Below are positions 1 to 13,991 of a DNA stretch of 64,000 nt, piece after piece. Made by a program: the position numbers and the translations under genes. Each line of letters begins with the position of its first letter. The first letter of the stretch is position 1. Source of the stretch: Stenotrophomonas mori (GTDB lineage: Bacteria; Pseudomonadota; Gammaproteobacteria; Xanthomonadales; Xanthomonadaceae); assembly GCF_023556335.1 (NCBI RefSeq), contig NZ_JAIKTS010000001.1, positions 806,001 through 870,000 on the forward strand. The letters are read 5' to 3'. Below the pieces are notes generated by a model that was not told where the DNA came from, did not search any database, and saw only the letters and a program-made list of their open reading frames with translations.

Positions 1-135
1 GCGGAGCGCGCGGTTTTCCTGCAGCTGATTGAAACCGAAGACGACAAGCTGTGGCGCTGGTCCATGGGCTACGAGACCTGTCCGGATGCACCGCAGGCCG
101 CACTGCTGGAGTACATCCGCACCCTTCCGCTGTGA
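1..135 (+). CDS. sdhE: SdhE/YgfY FAD assembly factor (3' part only)
   Basis: The window opens inside this gene; 44 C-terminal residues are visible in frame 1, ending at TGA 133-135. SdhE is a small cytoplasmic chaperone that promotes covalent attachment of FAD to the succinate dehydrogenase flavoprotein. The visible part contains LWRWSMGYE followed by a short acidic or hydrophobic tail ending IRTLPL, which matches the C-terminal helix of the family. Its overlap with a YgfX-like membrane protein downstream is the usual sdhE-ygfX arrangement and supports the call. The N-terminal RGxxE FAD-attachment motif lies outside the window. Confidence 0.85.
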   Translation, partial: AERAVFLQLIETEDDKLWRWSMGYETCPDAPQAALLEYIRTLPL

Positions 136-517
136 GTGGCGTCCTTCGCGCTGGCTGGCCGCCGCCTTGCTGCTGCTGGGTGCGTTCGCCGCGCTGGCGC
201 TGCTGAACTGCGGGCTGGAGGATCGCCGCGGCGCTTGGGGCGCGGCCACGTTGGCGGCCGCCTGGGGCCTGGTGCAGGCGCGGCGCGAGGGGCGGCGGCG
301 GCCGCGCACGCTGCTGCTGCCGGCGCCACCGGCGCCGGTCGAGGTCGACGGCATGGCGGTGGGGGCGCTGCAGCTGCTGGAACGCGGCCCGCTGGTGGTC
401 CTGCGGTGGCGCCGCGACGGCCGCCGCGGGCAACTGCTGTTCTGGCCGGATACGCTGCCGCGCGCCCGGCGACGTGAACTGCGACTGGCCCTGCGCGCCC
501 GGCATGTTTCCCCATGA
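86..517 (+). CDS. ygfX: YgfX (CptA)-like membrane protein
   Basis: Small inner-membrane protein of the YgfX/CptA family, encoded with sdhE. Reading from ATG 86 gives 143 residues: a basic N-terminal segment ([12 protein letters not shown]), two adjacent hydrophobic helices (about residues 25-60) and a soluble basic C-terminal part. This is the usual YgfX plan. The start is uncertain: no ATG lies nearer the conserved segment, and ATG 86 overlaps sdhE by 50 bp. E. coli YgfX was described as a toxin affecting FtsZ/MreB, with SdhE as partner, but that role is disputed. A link to flavinylation or membrane function is equally possible here. Confidence 0.7.
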   Translation: MHRRPHCWSTSAPFRCEWRPSRWLAAALLLLGAFAALALLNCGLEDRRGAWGAATLAAAWGLVQARREGRRRPRTLLLPAPPAPVEVDGMAVGALQLLERGPLVVLRWRRDGRRGQLLFWPDTLPRARRRELRLALRARHVSP

Positions 518-561
518 CGCGCGGGGATGGCACCATGGCGCGACTTCACCGGCACACGCGC

Positions 562-1798
562 ATGTTCAGACCCTTACCTGTCGCCATCGGATTGCGTTAC
601 CTGCGGGCCAAGCGCCGCAACGGCTTCATCTCCTTCATCTCCATGGCCTCGATCCTGGGCATCGCGCTCGGGGTCACGGTGCTGATCACCACGCTGGCGG
701 TGATGAGCGGCTTCCAAAAGGAGATCCGCGACCGGCTGCTGCAGATGTCGGCGCATGCCACGGTCAGCGCCGAAGGCGCGCCGATGACCGACTGGCAGCA
801 TGCCGTGGACGTGGCGATGCGCGACCCGCGGGTGGCAGGCGCCGCGCCCTACATCGAGATCCAGGGCATGCTCGCCGGGCCGCGGGTGCAGGGCGCGATC
901 GTGCAGGGCGTCGATCCGGCGCTGGAGCCGAAGGTGTCGGTGCTCGGCGAGAAGATGCAGCGGGGTACGCTGGACAGCCTGCAACCGGGGGAGTTCAACA
1001 TCCTGCTCGGCAAGGAGCTGGCGCTGTGGCTGGGCGTGGACGTGGGTGACAGCGTGGTGGCCACGCTGGCCGAGATCCAGGGCACCCCGGTCGGCGCGAT
1101 GGCGCGCACCAAGCGCTTCAAGGTCAGCGGCATCTTCGAAGCGGGCTCCAACGAGGTCGACCGCGGCGTGGCCTTCGTCAACATGCGCGACCTGGAACGG
1201 GTGCTGCGGGTCGACGGCGTGACCGGGGTACGGCTCAAGCTGCACGACATGGACCAGGCCTACGGCGTGGCGCGCGACCTGGCCCTGAACCTGGACGGCG
1301 GCTACTACCGGGTCAGCGACTGGACCCAGGACAACGCCAACCTCTACCACTCCCTGCGCATGGAGAAGACGGTGATGGGCATCCTGCTGTCGCTGATCAT
1401 CCTGATGGGCGCCTTCACCCTGGTGAACTCGCAGGTGATGCTGGTCACCGACAAGCAGGCCGACATCGCCATCCTGCGCACCCTGGGGCTGACGCCCGGC
1501 GGGGTGATGCAGGTGTTCATGGTGCAGGGCACCCTGATCGGGATCATCGGCACGCTGCTCGGCTTCGTCAGCGGCGTCACCCTGACCTGGAACCTGGAGC
1601 GGATCCTGGACGGCATCGAACGGCTGTTCAACGTCACCCTGCTGCCGCCGGACGTCTACTACATCACCGGGCTGCCCACCGACATGCAGGCCAGCGACGT
1701 GACCGCGACCGTGCTGGTGGCGTTGTTGATGAGTTTCCTGGCAACGCTGTACCCGGCCTGGCGCGCGGCGCGCACGCAGCCGGCGGAGGCACTGCGCT

Positions 1799-1806
<8 letters not shown>
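562..1806 (+). CDS. Lipoprotein-releasing ABC transporter permease (LolC/LolE/LolF type)
   Basis: A 414-residue inner-membrane permease of the Lol system, which extracts outer-membrane lipoproteins from the inner membrane and hands them to LolA. It has one N-terminal transmembrane helix (around residues 22-45), a large periplasmic domain, and three C-terminal helices (about 270-300, 315-345 and 375-400) in the FtsX/MacB-like layout. The N terminus, [20 protein letters not shown], aligns with the usual family start, so ATG 562 is preferred over ATG 514, which overlaps the ygfX stop. The ATP-binding subunit follows with an 8-bp overlap. Only one permease gene is present, and the next gene after lolD is not a second permease, so this may be a homodimeric LolF-type subunit rather than LolC of a LolCDE set. 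Confidence 0.9.
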
Positions 1807-2509
<703 letters not shown>

Positions 2510-2625
2510 TTCCGGCACCGTGGCTGAACGGCGTCGTCCCCCGGCTTCCCTGGCATGCGCGGCCGGCGGATGATGGCCCCGGGGCGCCGCGGCGCCGAGG
2601 TTTTCCCCTGGAAAGGATGGGTGCC

Positions 2626-3087
2626 ATGAAGAAGACACTGTTCGCACTGATGGCCGCCGCGTTGCTGGGAGGCTGCGCCACCGCCGGCAAGCTGAGCAGC
2701 GGGGAACGCTTGACCCTGTACCGCGCGCATGCGGGCGAACCGGTCAAGGACTTCCAGTATTTCGGTTCGCTGCATGGCTGGACCGAACTGGGCGACAGCG
2801 CCCTGGCGGTCTGGACCCGGCCCAGCGAAGCCTGGCTGCTGAACCTGAGCGGCCCCTGCATGGACCTGTCCTATGCACCGGCGATCAGCGTGACCAACAT
2901 GATGGGCCGGGTGTCGGCCCGGTTCGACCGGGTGATCGTGCTCGGCGGCGGCCCCGTCGGCCAGGTACCCTGCCGGATCGACAGCATCCAGCCGCTTGAC
3001 GTGAAGGCGCTGCGGGCATCGGAGAAGGAGCTGCGCGAGGCCAAGATTGCCGAGCGTGCCGCCGACCAGGCCGGCGACGAACCGTAA
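2626..3087 (+). CDS. Small lipoprotein, DUF6491-like
   Basis: Predicted lipoprotein of 153 residues with a lysine-containing N terminus, hydrophobic stretch and lipobox LLGGC (Cys near residue 17). ATG 2626 (MKKTLF) is preferred over ATG 2617 because the purine-rich AAAGGA stretch at about 2611 then sits at normal spacing. The mature part contains LYRAHAGEPVKDFQYFGSLH and SVTNMMGRVSARFDRVIV, typical of the DUF6491 proteins common in Xanthomonadaceae; no enzyme motif is visible. The C terminus is charged and helical (KELREAKIAERAADQAG). It is co-oriented with lolCD about 115 bp downstream and could be a client of that pathway. Function unknown. Confidence 0.7.
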   Translation: MKKTLFALMAAALLGGCATAGKLSSGERLTLYRAHAGEPVKDFQYFGSLHGWTELGDSALAVWTRPSEAWLLNLSGPCMDLSYAPAISVTNMMGRVSARFDRVIVLGGGPVGQVPCRIDSIQPLDVKALRASEKELREAKIAERAADQAGDEP

Positions 3088-3150
3088 CGGGCGCCGCAGA
3101 CGTACCCCGGAGCCGCGTACCAGGCCGTGCCCGGCCCGGCACGCCCGGTT

Positions 3151-3421
3151 GTAGAGCGGAGCCATGCTCCGCTGCACGGTACCGGCAAGGCCCAGCCGGG
3201 CACGGCCCGGCTCTACAGGAGGGGCAGGGCGGAGCCGCGCGCCGCTGGGCGGTACCCGGCCGGGCATGGTCCGGCACGACCGCTTGCAGAGCGGAGCCAT
3301 GCTCCGCTGGGCGGTATCGGGGAGGCCCAGCCGGGCAAGGCCAGCGCGACCGGTTGTAGAGCGGAGCCATGCTCCGCTGGGCGGTACCGGCAAGGCCCGG
3401 CCGGGCACGGCCCGGCTCTAC
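3151..3421. repeat. REP cluster A: GTAG-headed palindromes
   Basis: This gap, between the lipoprotein gene and the yggX stop, is filled by repeated palindromes. Two nearly identical 66-bp units lie at 3151-3216 and 3356-3421. Each begins with GTAG plus an 8-bp stem, AGCGGAGC/GCTCCGCT with loop CAT. Each ends in the opposite orientation with a GCCGGGC/GCCCGGC hairpin closing in CTAC (GTAG on the other strand). A degenerate copy (GCAG head) starts at 3286. The layout matches GTAG-type REP/BIME elements such as SMAG of Stenotrophomonas. No protein is encoded here; the open frames across it are low-complexity readings of the repeats. Confidence 0.9.
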
Positions 3422-3499
3422 AGGGGGCAGCGCGGAGCCGCGTTCGGCTAGACCCCGGGGCCGGGCATGGCCCGGCGCTGGCGGGCCTGCGGCCGGGTT

Positions 3500-3772
3500 T
3501 CAGGCCTCGGGGGCGACGTAGCCGGCCGGCTTCTCGGCATCGCCGGAGAACAGGAACTTGACCAGTTGCTCTTCGAGGAACGCGCGGTGTTGCGGATCGC
3601 GCGGTGACAGCCGGTTCTCGTTGATCAGCATGGTCTGGTGCGCCAGCCATGCGGCCCAGGCCTGCTTGCCGACGTTGGCGAAGATGCGCTGGCCGAGGTC
3701 GCCGGGGTAGGGCACGAAGTCCAGGCCTTCGGTGTCGCGTTGTTCGTACTGGCAGAAGACGGAGCGGGGCAT
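3500..3772 (-). CDS. yggX: YggX, Fe(II)-trafficking/oxidative protection protein
   Basis: A 90-residue cytoplasmic protein of the YggX family, implicated in protecting Fe-S clusters from oxidative damage and in moving Fe(II). It begins [19 protein letters not shown] with the conserved Cys at position 7, followed by [28 protein letters not shown] and [17 protein letters not shown]. These blocks and the length are typical. It lies 17 bp downstream of mutY on the same strand. The mutY-yggX pairing is widespread in gammaproteobacteria and couples an Fe-S repair glycosylase with an Fe-S protection factor. ATG 3772 is the family start. Confidence 0.95.
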   Translation of the reverse strand: MPRSVFCQYEQRDTEGLDFVPYPGDLGQRIFANVGKQAWAAWLAHQTMLINENRLSPRDPQHRAFLEEQLVKFLFSGDAEKPAGYVAPEA

Positions 3773-3789
3773 GGCAGGATCCTGTCCAA

Positions 3790-4845
3790 TCAGGGCGCCG
3801 GGAGGCGCTCGAGAAATTTGCGGATGGGCGCGGGGAGGCCAAGGGCCGGCAGTTCGTCGGCAGCCACCCAGCGCAGGTCGCCATTGTCGCCCACCGCCGC
3901 CCGCAGGGCGACCTTGCGCAGGTGCAGCGGGCGCAGGTGCAGGCGGTAATGGCTGAAGGTGTGCACGATCACCGCCCGTTCCTCGGCGCGTTCGTAGTCG
4001 CCCTCGATGGTGTCGGCGAACCAGGCGCGCAGGCCGGCATCGGTGTCGGCCTGCGGCAGGGTCCACAGCGATGCCCAGATGCCGCGCGGGGGGCGCTTCT
4101 GCAGCAGGATGCGGCCGTCGTGGTCCTGCAGCAGCAGGGCACTGGCTTCGCGTTCCGGCAGCGTCCTGCGCGGCTTGGGCGTGGGCAGCTGGTCGACCCG
4201 CGCCTGCGCGTGCGCGACGCAGTCCCCGTGTACCGGGCACTGGTCGCAGGCGGGACGGGCGCGGGTGCACAGGGTGGCGCCGAAGTCCATCTGCGCCTGG
4301 GTCCAGTCGGCCATGCGCGCGGGCGGTACTCCGGCGACATGCGCGGCCGCCAGCGCCCACATGCGCTTCTCGGCCACCGGCAGGCCGGGGAAGCCGGCGA
4401 TGCCGTGGAAGCGCGCAAGCACGCGCTTGACGTTGCCGTCGAGGATCGGGAAGGACGCGTTCCAGGCCTGGCTGAGGATCGCGCCGGCGGTGCTGCGGCC
4501 GATGCCCGGCAGCGCCAGCAGTGCGTCGAAGTCGCACGGCAGCTCGCCGCCATGCTGCTGGACGCACTGGCGGGCCGCGGCATGCAGGTTGCGCGCGCGG
4601 GCGTAGTAACCCAGGCCGGCCCAGTGCGCCATCAGGGTGTCATTGTCGGCCGCCGCCAGGTCGGGCAGGGTCGGGAAGGCCTGCGTGAACCGCTGGAAAT
4701 AGGGAATGACCGTGGCGACCTGGGTCTGCTGCAGCATGATCTCCGACAGCCACACCCGGTAGGGCGAGCGCGGGTGCTGCCAGGGCAAGTCGTGGCGGCC
4801 GTGGCGGTCGAACCAGGCGAGCAGCTGGGTGGGAAAGTCGGACAT
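3790..4845 (-). CDS. mutY: A/G-specific adenine DNA glycosylase MutY
   Basis: Removes adenine mispaired with 8-oxoguanine in base excision repair. From ATG 4845 the protein has 351 residues, the expected size. The catalytic Glu is E35 in [11 protein letters not shown]. The helix-hairpin-helix is [15 protein letters not shown] (about 109-123), followed by the catalytic Asp D136 in [13 protein letters not shown]. The four-cysteine [4Fe-4S] loop is [19 protein letters not shown]-terminal Nudix-like 8-oxoG recognition domain follows, including [18 protein letters not shown]. The in-frame extension upstream to 4875 lacks conserved sequence, so the start [12 protein letters not shown] is used. It is the first gene of a two-gene unit with yggX. 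Confidence 0.97.
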   Translation of the reverse strand: MSDFPTQLLAWFDRHGRHDLPWQHPRSPYRVWLSEIMLQQTQVATVIPYFQRFTQAFPTLPDLAAADNDTLMAHWAGLGYYARARNLHAAARQCVQQHGGELPCDFDALLALPGIGRSTAGAILSQAWNASFPILDGNVKRVLARFHGIAGFPGLPVAEKRMWALAAAHVAGVPPARMADWTQAQMDFGATLCTRARPACDQCPVHGDCVAHAQARVDQLPTPKPRRTLPEREASALLLQDHDGRILLQKRPPRGIWASLWTLPQADTDAGLRAWFADTIEGDYERAEERAVIVHTFSHYRLHLRPLHLRKVALRAAVGDNGDLRWVAADELPALGLPAPIRKFLERLPAP

Positions 4846-5064
4846 GGCGCGCGGCGGCTGGCGGTCTCTTCTCACCGGGGGTGAGGGCGCCCCGGTGGGG
4901 CGGGGGCGTCACCCCGGGGCCCGGGAGAGCGCTGTGGTGACGTCGGCAGGCCGCTCCTCCGCGGTGCGCCGGAGCAGGGGAGGAGCCGGACGGGCGACGG
5001 CGCGCAGCGGGGCGCGCGGCCAGTCGGCGGTGCGTTCGCGGACGGCGGTGGCGCCGCCCATCGG

Positions 5065-9636
<4,572 letters not shown>

Positions 9637-9679
9637 CCCATCCCAACAGCTGCAACGAACCCATAGAGGGAGACGATCC

Positions 9680-10171
9680 ATGAAGAACACGATGCGCGTG
9701 ATGCTGGCCGCTTCGATGGTGCTGGGCTTCACCGCCTGCAACAAGCAGGAGGCCGCTCCGGTCGCCGAAGCGCAGCAGGCGCTGGTCGCCCCGGCCAAGG
9801 ACGACGACGCCGGCTGGCGCAAGTACCTGCAGGCGGTGGCCGTGCAGAACATGGGCAACATCAGCAACAACCCGTTCCTGTACTACCTGCCGCCGGAGTC
9901 GGACGAAGAGTTCGACGCCAAGTACGAGCGCCAGGCCGAAGCCGCCACCGGCGCCATCGGCCGCGGCGTGTCGCCGGGCAACATGCTGGCCTTCGGCTCG
10001 TCGGCCTCGGGCCGGATGGCCGACCTGATCGAGGGCGCCTTCAAGAACGTGGAGGCCGACTCGATGAAGGGCGTGCGCGTGGTCTACATCGGCGATGCCG
10101 GGGACAACGCGCGCGTGCAGAGCATCGTGCAGCCCACCGGCGCGGACTACGTCTTCGTCGAAGCCAAGTGA
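9680..10171 (+). CDS. Conserved lipoprotein of unknown function
   Basis: A 163-residue predicted lipoprotein preceded by a good ribosome-binding site (GAGGGAGA about 10 bp before ATG 9680). The signal sequence ends with lipobox GFTAC. The mature part includes NISNNPFLYYLPPESDEEFDAKYERQ, a glycine-rich GRGVSPGNMLAFGSSASGRMADLI segment and a C-terminal half ending GVRVVYIGDAGDNARVQSIV and YVFVEAK. No catalytic motif is recognised. It sits between coaD (43 bp upstream) and the ferredoxin gene, all co-oriented. The acidic mature N terminus and NxP-type aromatic stretch suggest a periplasmic binding or structural role, which is only inference. Confidence 0.75.
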   Translation: MKNTMRVMLAASMVLGFTACNKQEAAPVAEAQQALVAPAKDDDAGWRKYLQAVAVQNMGNISNNPFLYYLPPESDEEFDAKYERQAEAATGAIGRGVSPGNMLAFGSSASGRMADLIEGAFKNVEADSMKGVRVVYIGDAGDNARVQSIVQPTGADYVFVEAK

Positions 10172-10303
10172 CCCGTGCCTGGCCGGGGCAGCGCGCAGGA
10201 CGCGCGCTCCGGCACTGCCGGCCCCGCTGAGGGGCCCGCCCGGGGCCAACGGCGCAGCGCGCCCGCGGCCCCGCACCGGCAGGTGCGGGCATGGAGCCGT
10301 CCC

Positions 10304-10588
10304 ATGTCCCTCAAGATCAACGAACTTTGCGTCAACTGCGACGTCTGCGAACCGGCCTGCCCGAACCAGGCGATCGCGATGGGTGAGACGATCTACGTGA
10401 TCGACCCGGCGCGCTGTACCGAATGCGTCGGCCATTTCGACGAGCCGCAATGCGTGGTGGTGTGCCCGGTCGAATGCATCGACCCGGACCCGGACATCCC
10501 CGAGAGCCACGACCAGTTGCTGGCCAAGCTTCACGCGCTGCAGCGCGACCACCCCGAACTGTACGAACCGGAGACCCCCACGGCATGA
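10304..10588 (+). CDS. YfhL-type 2[4Fe-4S] ferredoxin
   Basis: A 94-residue ferredoxin with two cluster-binding motifs: CVNCDVCEPACPNQAI near the N terminus, and CTECVGHFDEPQCVVVCPVECI with the insertion between cysteines typical of the YfhL/Allochromatium-type family. This low-potential cytoplasmic electron carrier usually sits near coaD in gammaproteobacteria, as here. ATG 10304 (MSLKINELCVNC) is the conserved start. The C-terminal tail is helical and charged (HDQLLAKLHALQRDHPELYEP). Its stop overlaps the ggt start (ATGA), although a functional link with gamma-glutamyltransferase is not obvious. The partner reductase is unknown; an Fpr-type enzyme is encoded at 62119-62901. Confidence 0.93.
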   Translation: MSLKINELCVNCDVCEPACPNQAIAMGETIYVIDPARCTECVGHFDEPQCVVVCPVECIDPDPDIPESHDQLLAKLHALQRDHPELYEPETPTA

Positions 10589-12327
10589 AACAATTCGCGC
10601 GTTCCCTCCTTCTGTATGCGCTGGTGCTGGCACCGGCCGCGTGGGCGGCCGATCCGCCGCAGGCGCTGGCCGCGCACCCCGACGGCGCGGCGATCGCCAG
10701 CGGCCATGATCTGGCGACCAAGGCGGGCATGGAGATCCTGGACAAGGGCGGCAACGCGTTCGATGCCGCGGTGGCGGTGTCCTCCACGCTGGCCGTGGTC
10801 GAGCCGATCAGCTCCGGCCTGGGCGGCGGCGGGCTGTTCCTGCTGCACGACGCCCGGACCGGCAAGGACGTGATGCTGGACGCGCGCGAGACCTCGCCGG
10901 CCTCGGCCACGCCCGAGCGCTTCCTGGACAAGGACGGCGAACTGGACCGCGACCGCTCGGTCAACGGCCCGTGGTCGGCGGGCATCCCGGGGCTGCCGGC
11001 GATGCTGGTGCAGGTCGCCGGCGAGCACGGCCGCCTGCCGCTGTCCGAATCGCTGGCACCGGCGATCCGCATCGCCACCGACGGTTTCCCGGTCTATCCG
11101 CGCATGGCCCGCGGCTACGCCTCGCGGCGCGAGGTGATGGAGCGCTATCCCGGCACCCGCGAGGTGTACATGCGCAATGGCCGCCCGATCGCCGAAGGCG
11201 ACATCTTCAAGCAGCCCGAGCTGGCGCACACCCTGCAGCTGCTGGCCGACAAGGGCTTCGACGGCTTCTACCGCGGCGAGACCGCCAAGAAGCTGCTGGC
11301 CGGCGTGAAGCGCGAGGGCGGCCGGTGGACCGCCGACGAGCTGGCCGGCTACACCGTCAAGAGCCGCGAGCCGATCGTGTTCGACTACCGGGGCTGGAAG
11401 ATCACCACCGCGCCGCCGCCGTCCTCCGGCGGCATCGCCCTGGCGGCGATGCTGCAGGTGCTGGAAGGCTGGGACCTGGCCGAGCTGGACGACGCCCACC
11501 GCACCCACGTGGTGGTCGAGGCGATGCGCCGCGCCTACCGCGACCGCACCTTCTTCCTCGGCGATCCGGACTTCGTGCAGATCCCGCAGCGGGTGCTGAC
11601 CAGCCGCGACTACGCCCAGGGCCTGCGTTCGACCATCCATCCGGAGAAGGCCACCCCGAGCGACCTGCTGTCGGGCAACCCGACGCCGCTGGAGGACGAC
11701 GAGACCACGCACTTCTCGATCATCGACAACGAAGGCAACCGCGTCGGTGGCACGCAGACGGTGAACCTGCTGTACGGCTCGGGCTTCATCCCGGCCGGCA
11801 CCGGCGTGCTGCTCAACAACGAGATGGATGACTTCGCGCTCAAGCCCGGCACCCCGAACGCCTTCGGCGTGATGGGCTACGAGGCCAACGCGCCCAAGCC
11901 GGGCAAGCGCATGCTCAGCTCGATGACCCCGACCTTCATGGAGAAGGACGACCAGGTCGTGGTGATCGGTACCCCGGGGGGCAGCCGCATCATCACCATG
12001 GTGCTGCTGGGCATCCTCGGCTACGACGCCGGCCTGGACGCGCAGCAGGTCGCGGCCCTGCCGCGCTACCACCACCAGTGGCTCCCGGACGAGATCTCCG
12101 CCGAAAGCGGCGCGTTCACCCCGGAGGTCGCGCGTCAGCTGCAGGCGATGGGCCACAAGGTCGACCTGCCCGGCGACAGTGCCGAGGGCGGGCGCGGTTC
12201 CAGCCACGTCTGGGGCAACCTGCAGACGGTGGAATGGAACCGCCGCAGCAACACCCTCAGCGGCGGTACCGACCCGCGCAACCCGGAGGGCAGTGCCGAG
12301 GTGCGCAAGGTGGGCAAGGGCGACTGA
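10585..12327 (+). CDS. ggt: Gamma-glutamyltransferase
   Basis: Periplasmic enzyme that transfers or hydrolyses the gamma-glutamyl group of glutathione and related compounds. It is made as a 580-residue precursor. The N terminus is a Sec signal peptide (MKQFARSLLLYALVLAPAAWA, cleavage near residue 21). The large-subunit part has NAFDAAVAVSSTLAVVEP and SSGLGGGGLFLLH. The autocatalytic and nucleophilic threonine is in DDETTHFSII (Thr about 374). The small-subunit part has YGSGFIPAGTGVLLNNEMDDF, MLSSMTPTF and GTPGGSRI, all standard. Start codon 10585 overlaps the ferredoxin stop by 4 bp. A hairpin follows the stop. Confidence 0.95.
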   Translation: MKQFARSLLLYALVLAPAAWAADPPQALAAHPDGAAIASGHDLATKAGMEILDKGGNAFDAAVAVSSTLAVVEPISSGLGGGGLFLLHDARTGKDVMLDARETSPASATPERFLDKDGELDRDRSVNGPWSAGIPGLPAMLVQVAGEHGRLPLSESLAPAIRIATDGFPVYPRMARGYASRREVMERYPGTREVYMRNGRPIAEGDIFKQPELAHTLQLLADKGFDGFYRGETAKKLLAGVKREGGRWTADELAGYTVKSREPIVFDYRGWKITTAPPPSSGGIALAAMLQVLEGWDLAELDDAHRTHVVVEAMRRAYRDRTFFLGDPDFVQIPQRVLTSRDYAQGLRSTIHPEKATPSDLLSGNPTPLEDDETTHFSIIDNEGNRVGGTQTVNLLYGSGFIPAGTGVLLNNEMDDFALKPGTPNAFGVMGYEANAPKPGKRMLSSMTPTFMEKDDQVVVIGTPGGSRIITMVLLGILGYDAGLDAQQVAALPRYHHQWLPDEISAESGAFTPEVARQLQAMGHKVDLPGDSAEGGRGSSHVWGNLQTVEWNRRSNTLSGGTDPRNPEGSAEVRKVGKGD

Positions 12328-12361
12328 GCGCGCACCTCCCGCCTTCCACGGCCGCACCTTC

Positions 12362-12390
12362 CAGACCCCCGCCGGCATGGCGGGGGTCTG
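12362..12390. terminator. Hairpin between convergent ggt and MocR genes
   Basis: Perfect 12-bp stem (12362-12373 with 12379-12390) around a 5-base GGCAT loop, lying between the ggt stop and the end of the minus-strand MocR gene. There is no long T run on either side, so it is a probable bidirectional terminator or mRNA 3'-end stabiliser rather than a textbook intrinsic terminator. Confidence 0.65.
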
Positions 12391-12411
12391 TCGTTCCGGG
12401 CCCCGACGCGT

Positions 12412-13884
12412 TCAGCGCCGCAGTGCCCGCAGGACCCCGGCCAGCCCGTGGACCGCACGTTCCAGCTCGTCCGGGGCATGCGCCGCGAACCCCATCAGGA
12501 AGCCGGGGGCCTGCGCGGGCCCGGCATGCAGGTCGCCCAGGCCCAGCAGGTCGATGCCGGCGCGCCGGGCCGCGTCCACGGCCCGCGCCTCGGGAAGGTC
12601 GGCCACCAGCAGGCAGGGCATCTGCATGCCCCCTGCGGGCACCTGCGGGCGCAGGCAGTCGCCGAGATGGTCGTCGACGAGCCGTGCCAGCAGGTCGCGG
12701 CGTTCGCCGTAGAGCGTGCGCATGGCGCGGACATGGGCGCCGAAATGGCCGCCCTCGATGAAGCGCGCCAGCGTCAGCTGCGGGATCGGCGCGCTGTGCC
12801 CGTCCAGCAGCGTGCGGGCCATCGTCATCGGCGCCACCAGCGCCGGGGGCAGCACCATGTAGCCGATCCGCAGGCCGGGAAACAGCGACTTGGTGAAGGT
12901 GCCGATGTAGATCGTGCGCTCGTGCGGGTCCAGGCCCTGCACGCAGGCGGTGGGCTTGCCGGCGTAATGGAACTCGCTGTCGTAGTCGTCCTCGATGATC
13001 CAGGCGTCGTGGCGCCGTGCCCACTCGACGATGGCCAGGCGGCGTTCCAGCGACAGCGTCGCGCCGGTCGGGAACTGGTGCGAGGGGGTCAGGAACACCG
13101 CGCGTGCCGCCGGCGTGGCCGCCTGCAACCGGTCCACGCGCAGGCCGTCGGCGTCCACCGCGATGGGCACGCTCTCCAGTCCGGCGGCATCGAAGGCGCG
13201 GCGTGCGCCGTGGTAGGCGGGGTCTTCGATGAAGATCCGTTCGCCCGGGTCGAGCAGCACGGTGGCGCACAGCGCCAGCGCCTGTTGTGAACTGGTGAGC
13301 ACCAGCACGCGCTCGGGCGTGGCGTGGGCGCCGCGTTCCAGGTTGACGTAGTCGGCGATGGCCTGGCGCAGGGCGGCCATGCCCTGTGCCGGGCTGTGCA
13401 GCAGGGCGCGGCTGCCATGCTCCTTGAGCACCTGGCGCTGCAGCCGTTCCCAGGTCTGCAGCGGGAAGTTGCGGGTCTCCGGCAGCCCCGGAGCGAAGGC
13501 GCGCGGCGCGATGAAGTCGCGCACGCCGCCGGCGTTGAACAGGGCATTGCCACGCCGGCTCAGGGCCGGCGCGTTCCGTGGCGCCGCCCGGCGCGTTCCG
13601 CGGCGCGGCTGCACCTGCCCGGACACGAAGCTGCCGCTGCCCACGCGGCGTTCGATGAAGCCTTCCGCATGCAGCTGGCCGTAGGCCATCTCCACGGTGT
13701 CGCGGGACACCGCCAGCGAGCGGGCGAGGGCACGCGAGGCCGGCAGCGGCTGGCCGGCCGCGATCGCGCCGTCGAGGATCAGCTGGCGGAGGGCGCGCTG
13801 GATGCGGGCGTGCAGCGGCAGCGCGGCGCGCGCAGGGTCGCCGATCCAGGCCTTTACCGATTCGAGTTGGGCATGACGGAACAA
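12412..13884 (-). CDS. MocR/GabR-family PLP-dependent transcriptional regulator
   Basis: A 490-residue fusion of an N-terminal GntR-type winged helix (about residues 20-85: LHARIQRALRQLILDGAI, LPASRALARSLAVSRDTV, LHAEGFIERRVGSGSFVSG) to a fold-type I aminotransferase domain. The latter contains EDPAYHGARRAF, EDDYDSEFHYAG and the PLP-lysine region GTFTKSLFPGLRIGYMVLP. MocR proteins sense PLP or PLP adducts of amino acids and often regulate B6 or amino-acid genes. The reading frame starts at TTG 13884; a nearby ATG is out of frame. It is divergent from benE-yggS-glyA, where paired direct repeats lie at the shared promoter. Its effector could be PLP itself or an amine-PLP complex. Confidence 0.9.
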   Translation of the reverse strand: MFRHAQLESVKAWIGDPARAALPLHARIQRALRQLILDGAIAAGQPLPASRALARSLAVSRDTVEMAYGQLHAEGFIERRVGSGSFVSGQVQPRRGTRRAAPRNAPALSRRGNALFNAGGVRDFIAPRAFAPGLPETRNFPLQTWERLQRQVLKEHGSRALLHSPAQGMAALRQAIADYVNLERGAHATPERVLVLTSSQQALALCATVLLDPGERIFIEDPAYHGARRAFDAAGLESVPIAVDADGLRVDRLQAATPAARAVFLTPSHQFPTGATLSLERRLAIVEWARRHDAWIIEDDYDSEFHYAGKPTACVQGLDPHERTIYIGTFTKSLFPGLRIGYMVLPPALVAPMTMARTLLDGHSAPIPQLTLARFIEGGHFGAHVRAMRTLYGERRDLLARLVDDHLGDCLRPQVPAGGMQMPCLLVADLPEARAVDAARRAGIDLLGLGDLHAGPAQAPGFLMGFAAHAPDELERAVHGLAGVLRALRR

Positions 13885-13943
13885 ATGGAGGGGTCTTCCT
13901 GCGTCAAGTGGAGGGGTAAATCAGTCCATTTGCCGGCTATAAA
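13883..13943. promoter_or_regulatory. Divergent MocR/benE control region with paired direct repeats
   Basis: Two direct copies of AA(A/G)TGGAGGGGT lie at 13883-13894 and 13906-13917, offset by 23 bp (about two helical turns). A TATAAA -10-like hexamer for benE lies at 13938-13943. The second repeat abuts the position where the -35 would fall, and that hexamer is poor, as expected for an activator-dependent promoter. The first repeat covers the MocR TTG start. This matches the known habit of MocR dimers to bind direct repeats; the assignment is inference. Confidence 0.6.
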
Positions 13944-13991
13944 ACAGCCTTCCGATCGCCCCCGTCAATCGCCAGGAGCCTGCGTCCGTCC

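Noticed and set aside
514-561. ATG 514 as the start of the Lol permease
   Set aside because: It overlaps the ygfX stop attractively (ATGA), but the 16 added residues are unlike the family; the conserved N terminus begins at ATG 562. It remains possible as a coupled start.
3127-3561. Open frames with repetitive RSHAPL-type peptides across the first REP cluster
   Set aside because: They are translations of the repeats, in several frames on both strands, with no start signal or homology.
4846-5064. Possible small gene between mutY and ftsY
   Set aside because: The 219-bp gap has short open frames on both strands but only Pro/Arg/Gly-rich products with no conserved pattern.
13872-13874. ATG on the minus strand near the MocR start
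   Set aside because: It is out of frame with the MocR coding sequence; only TTG 13884 is available in frame.
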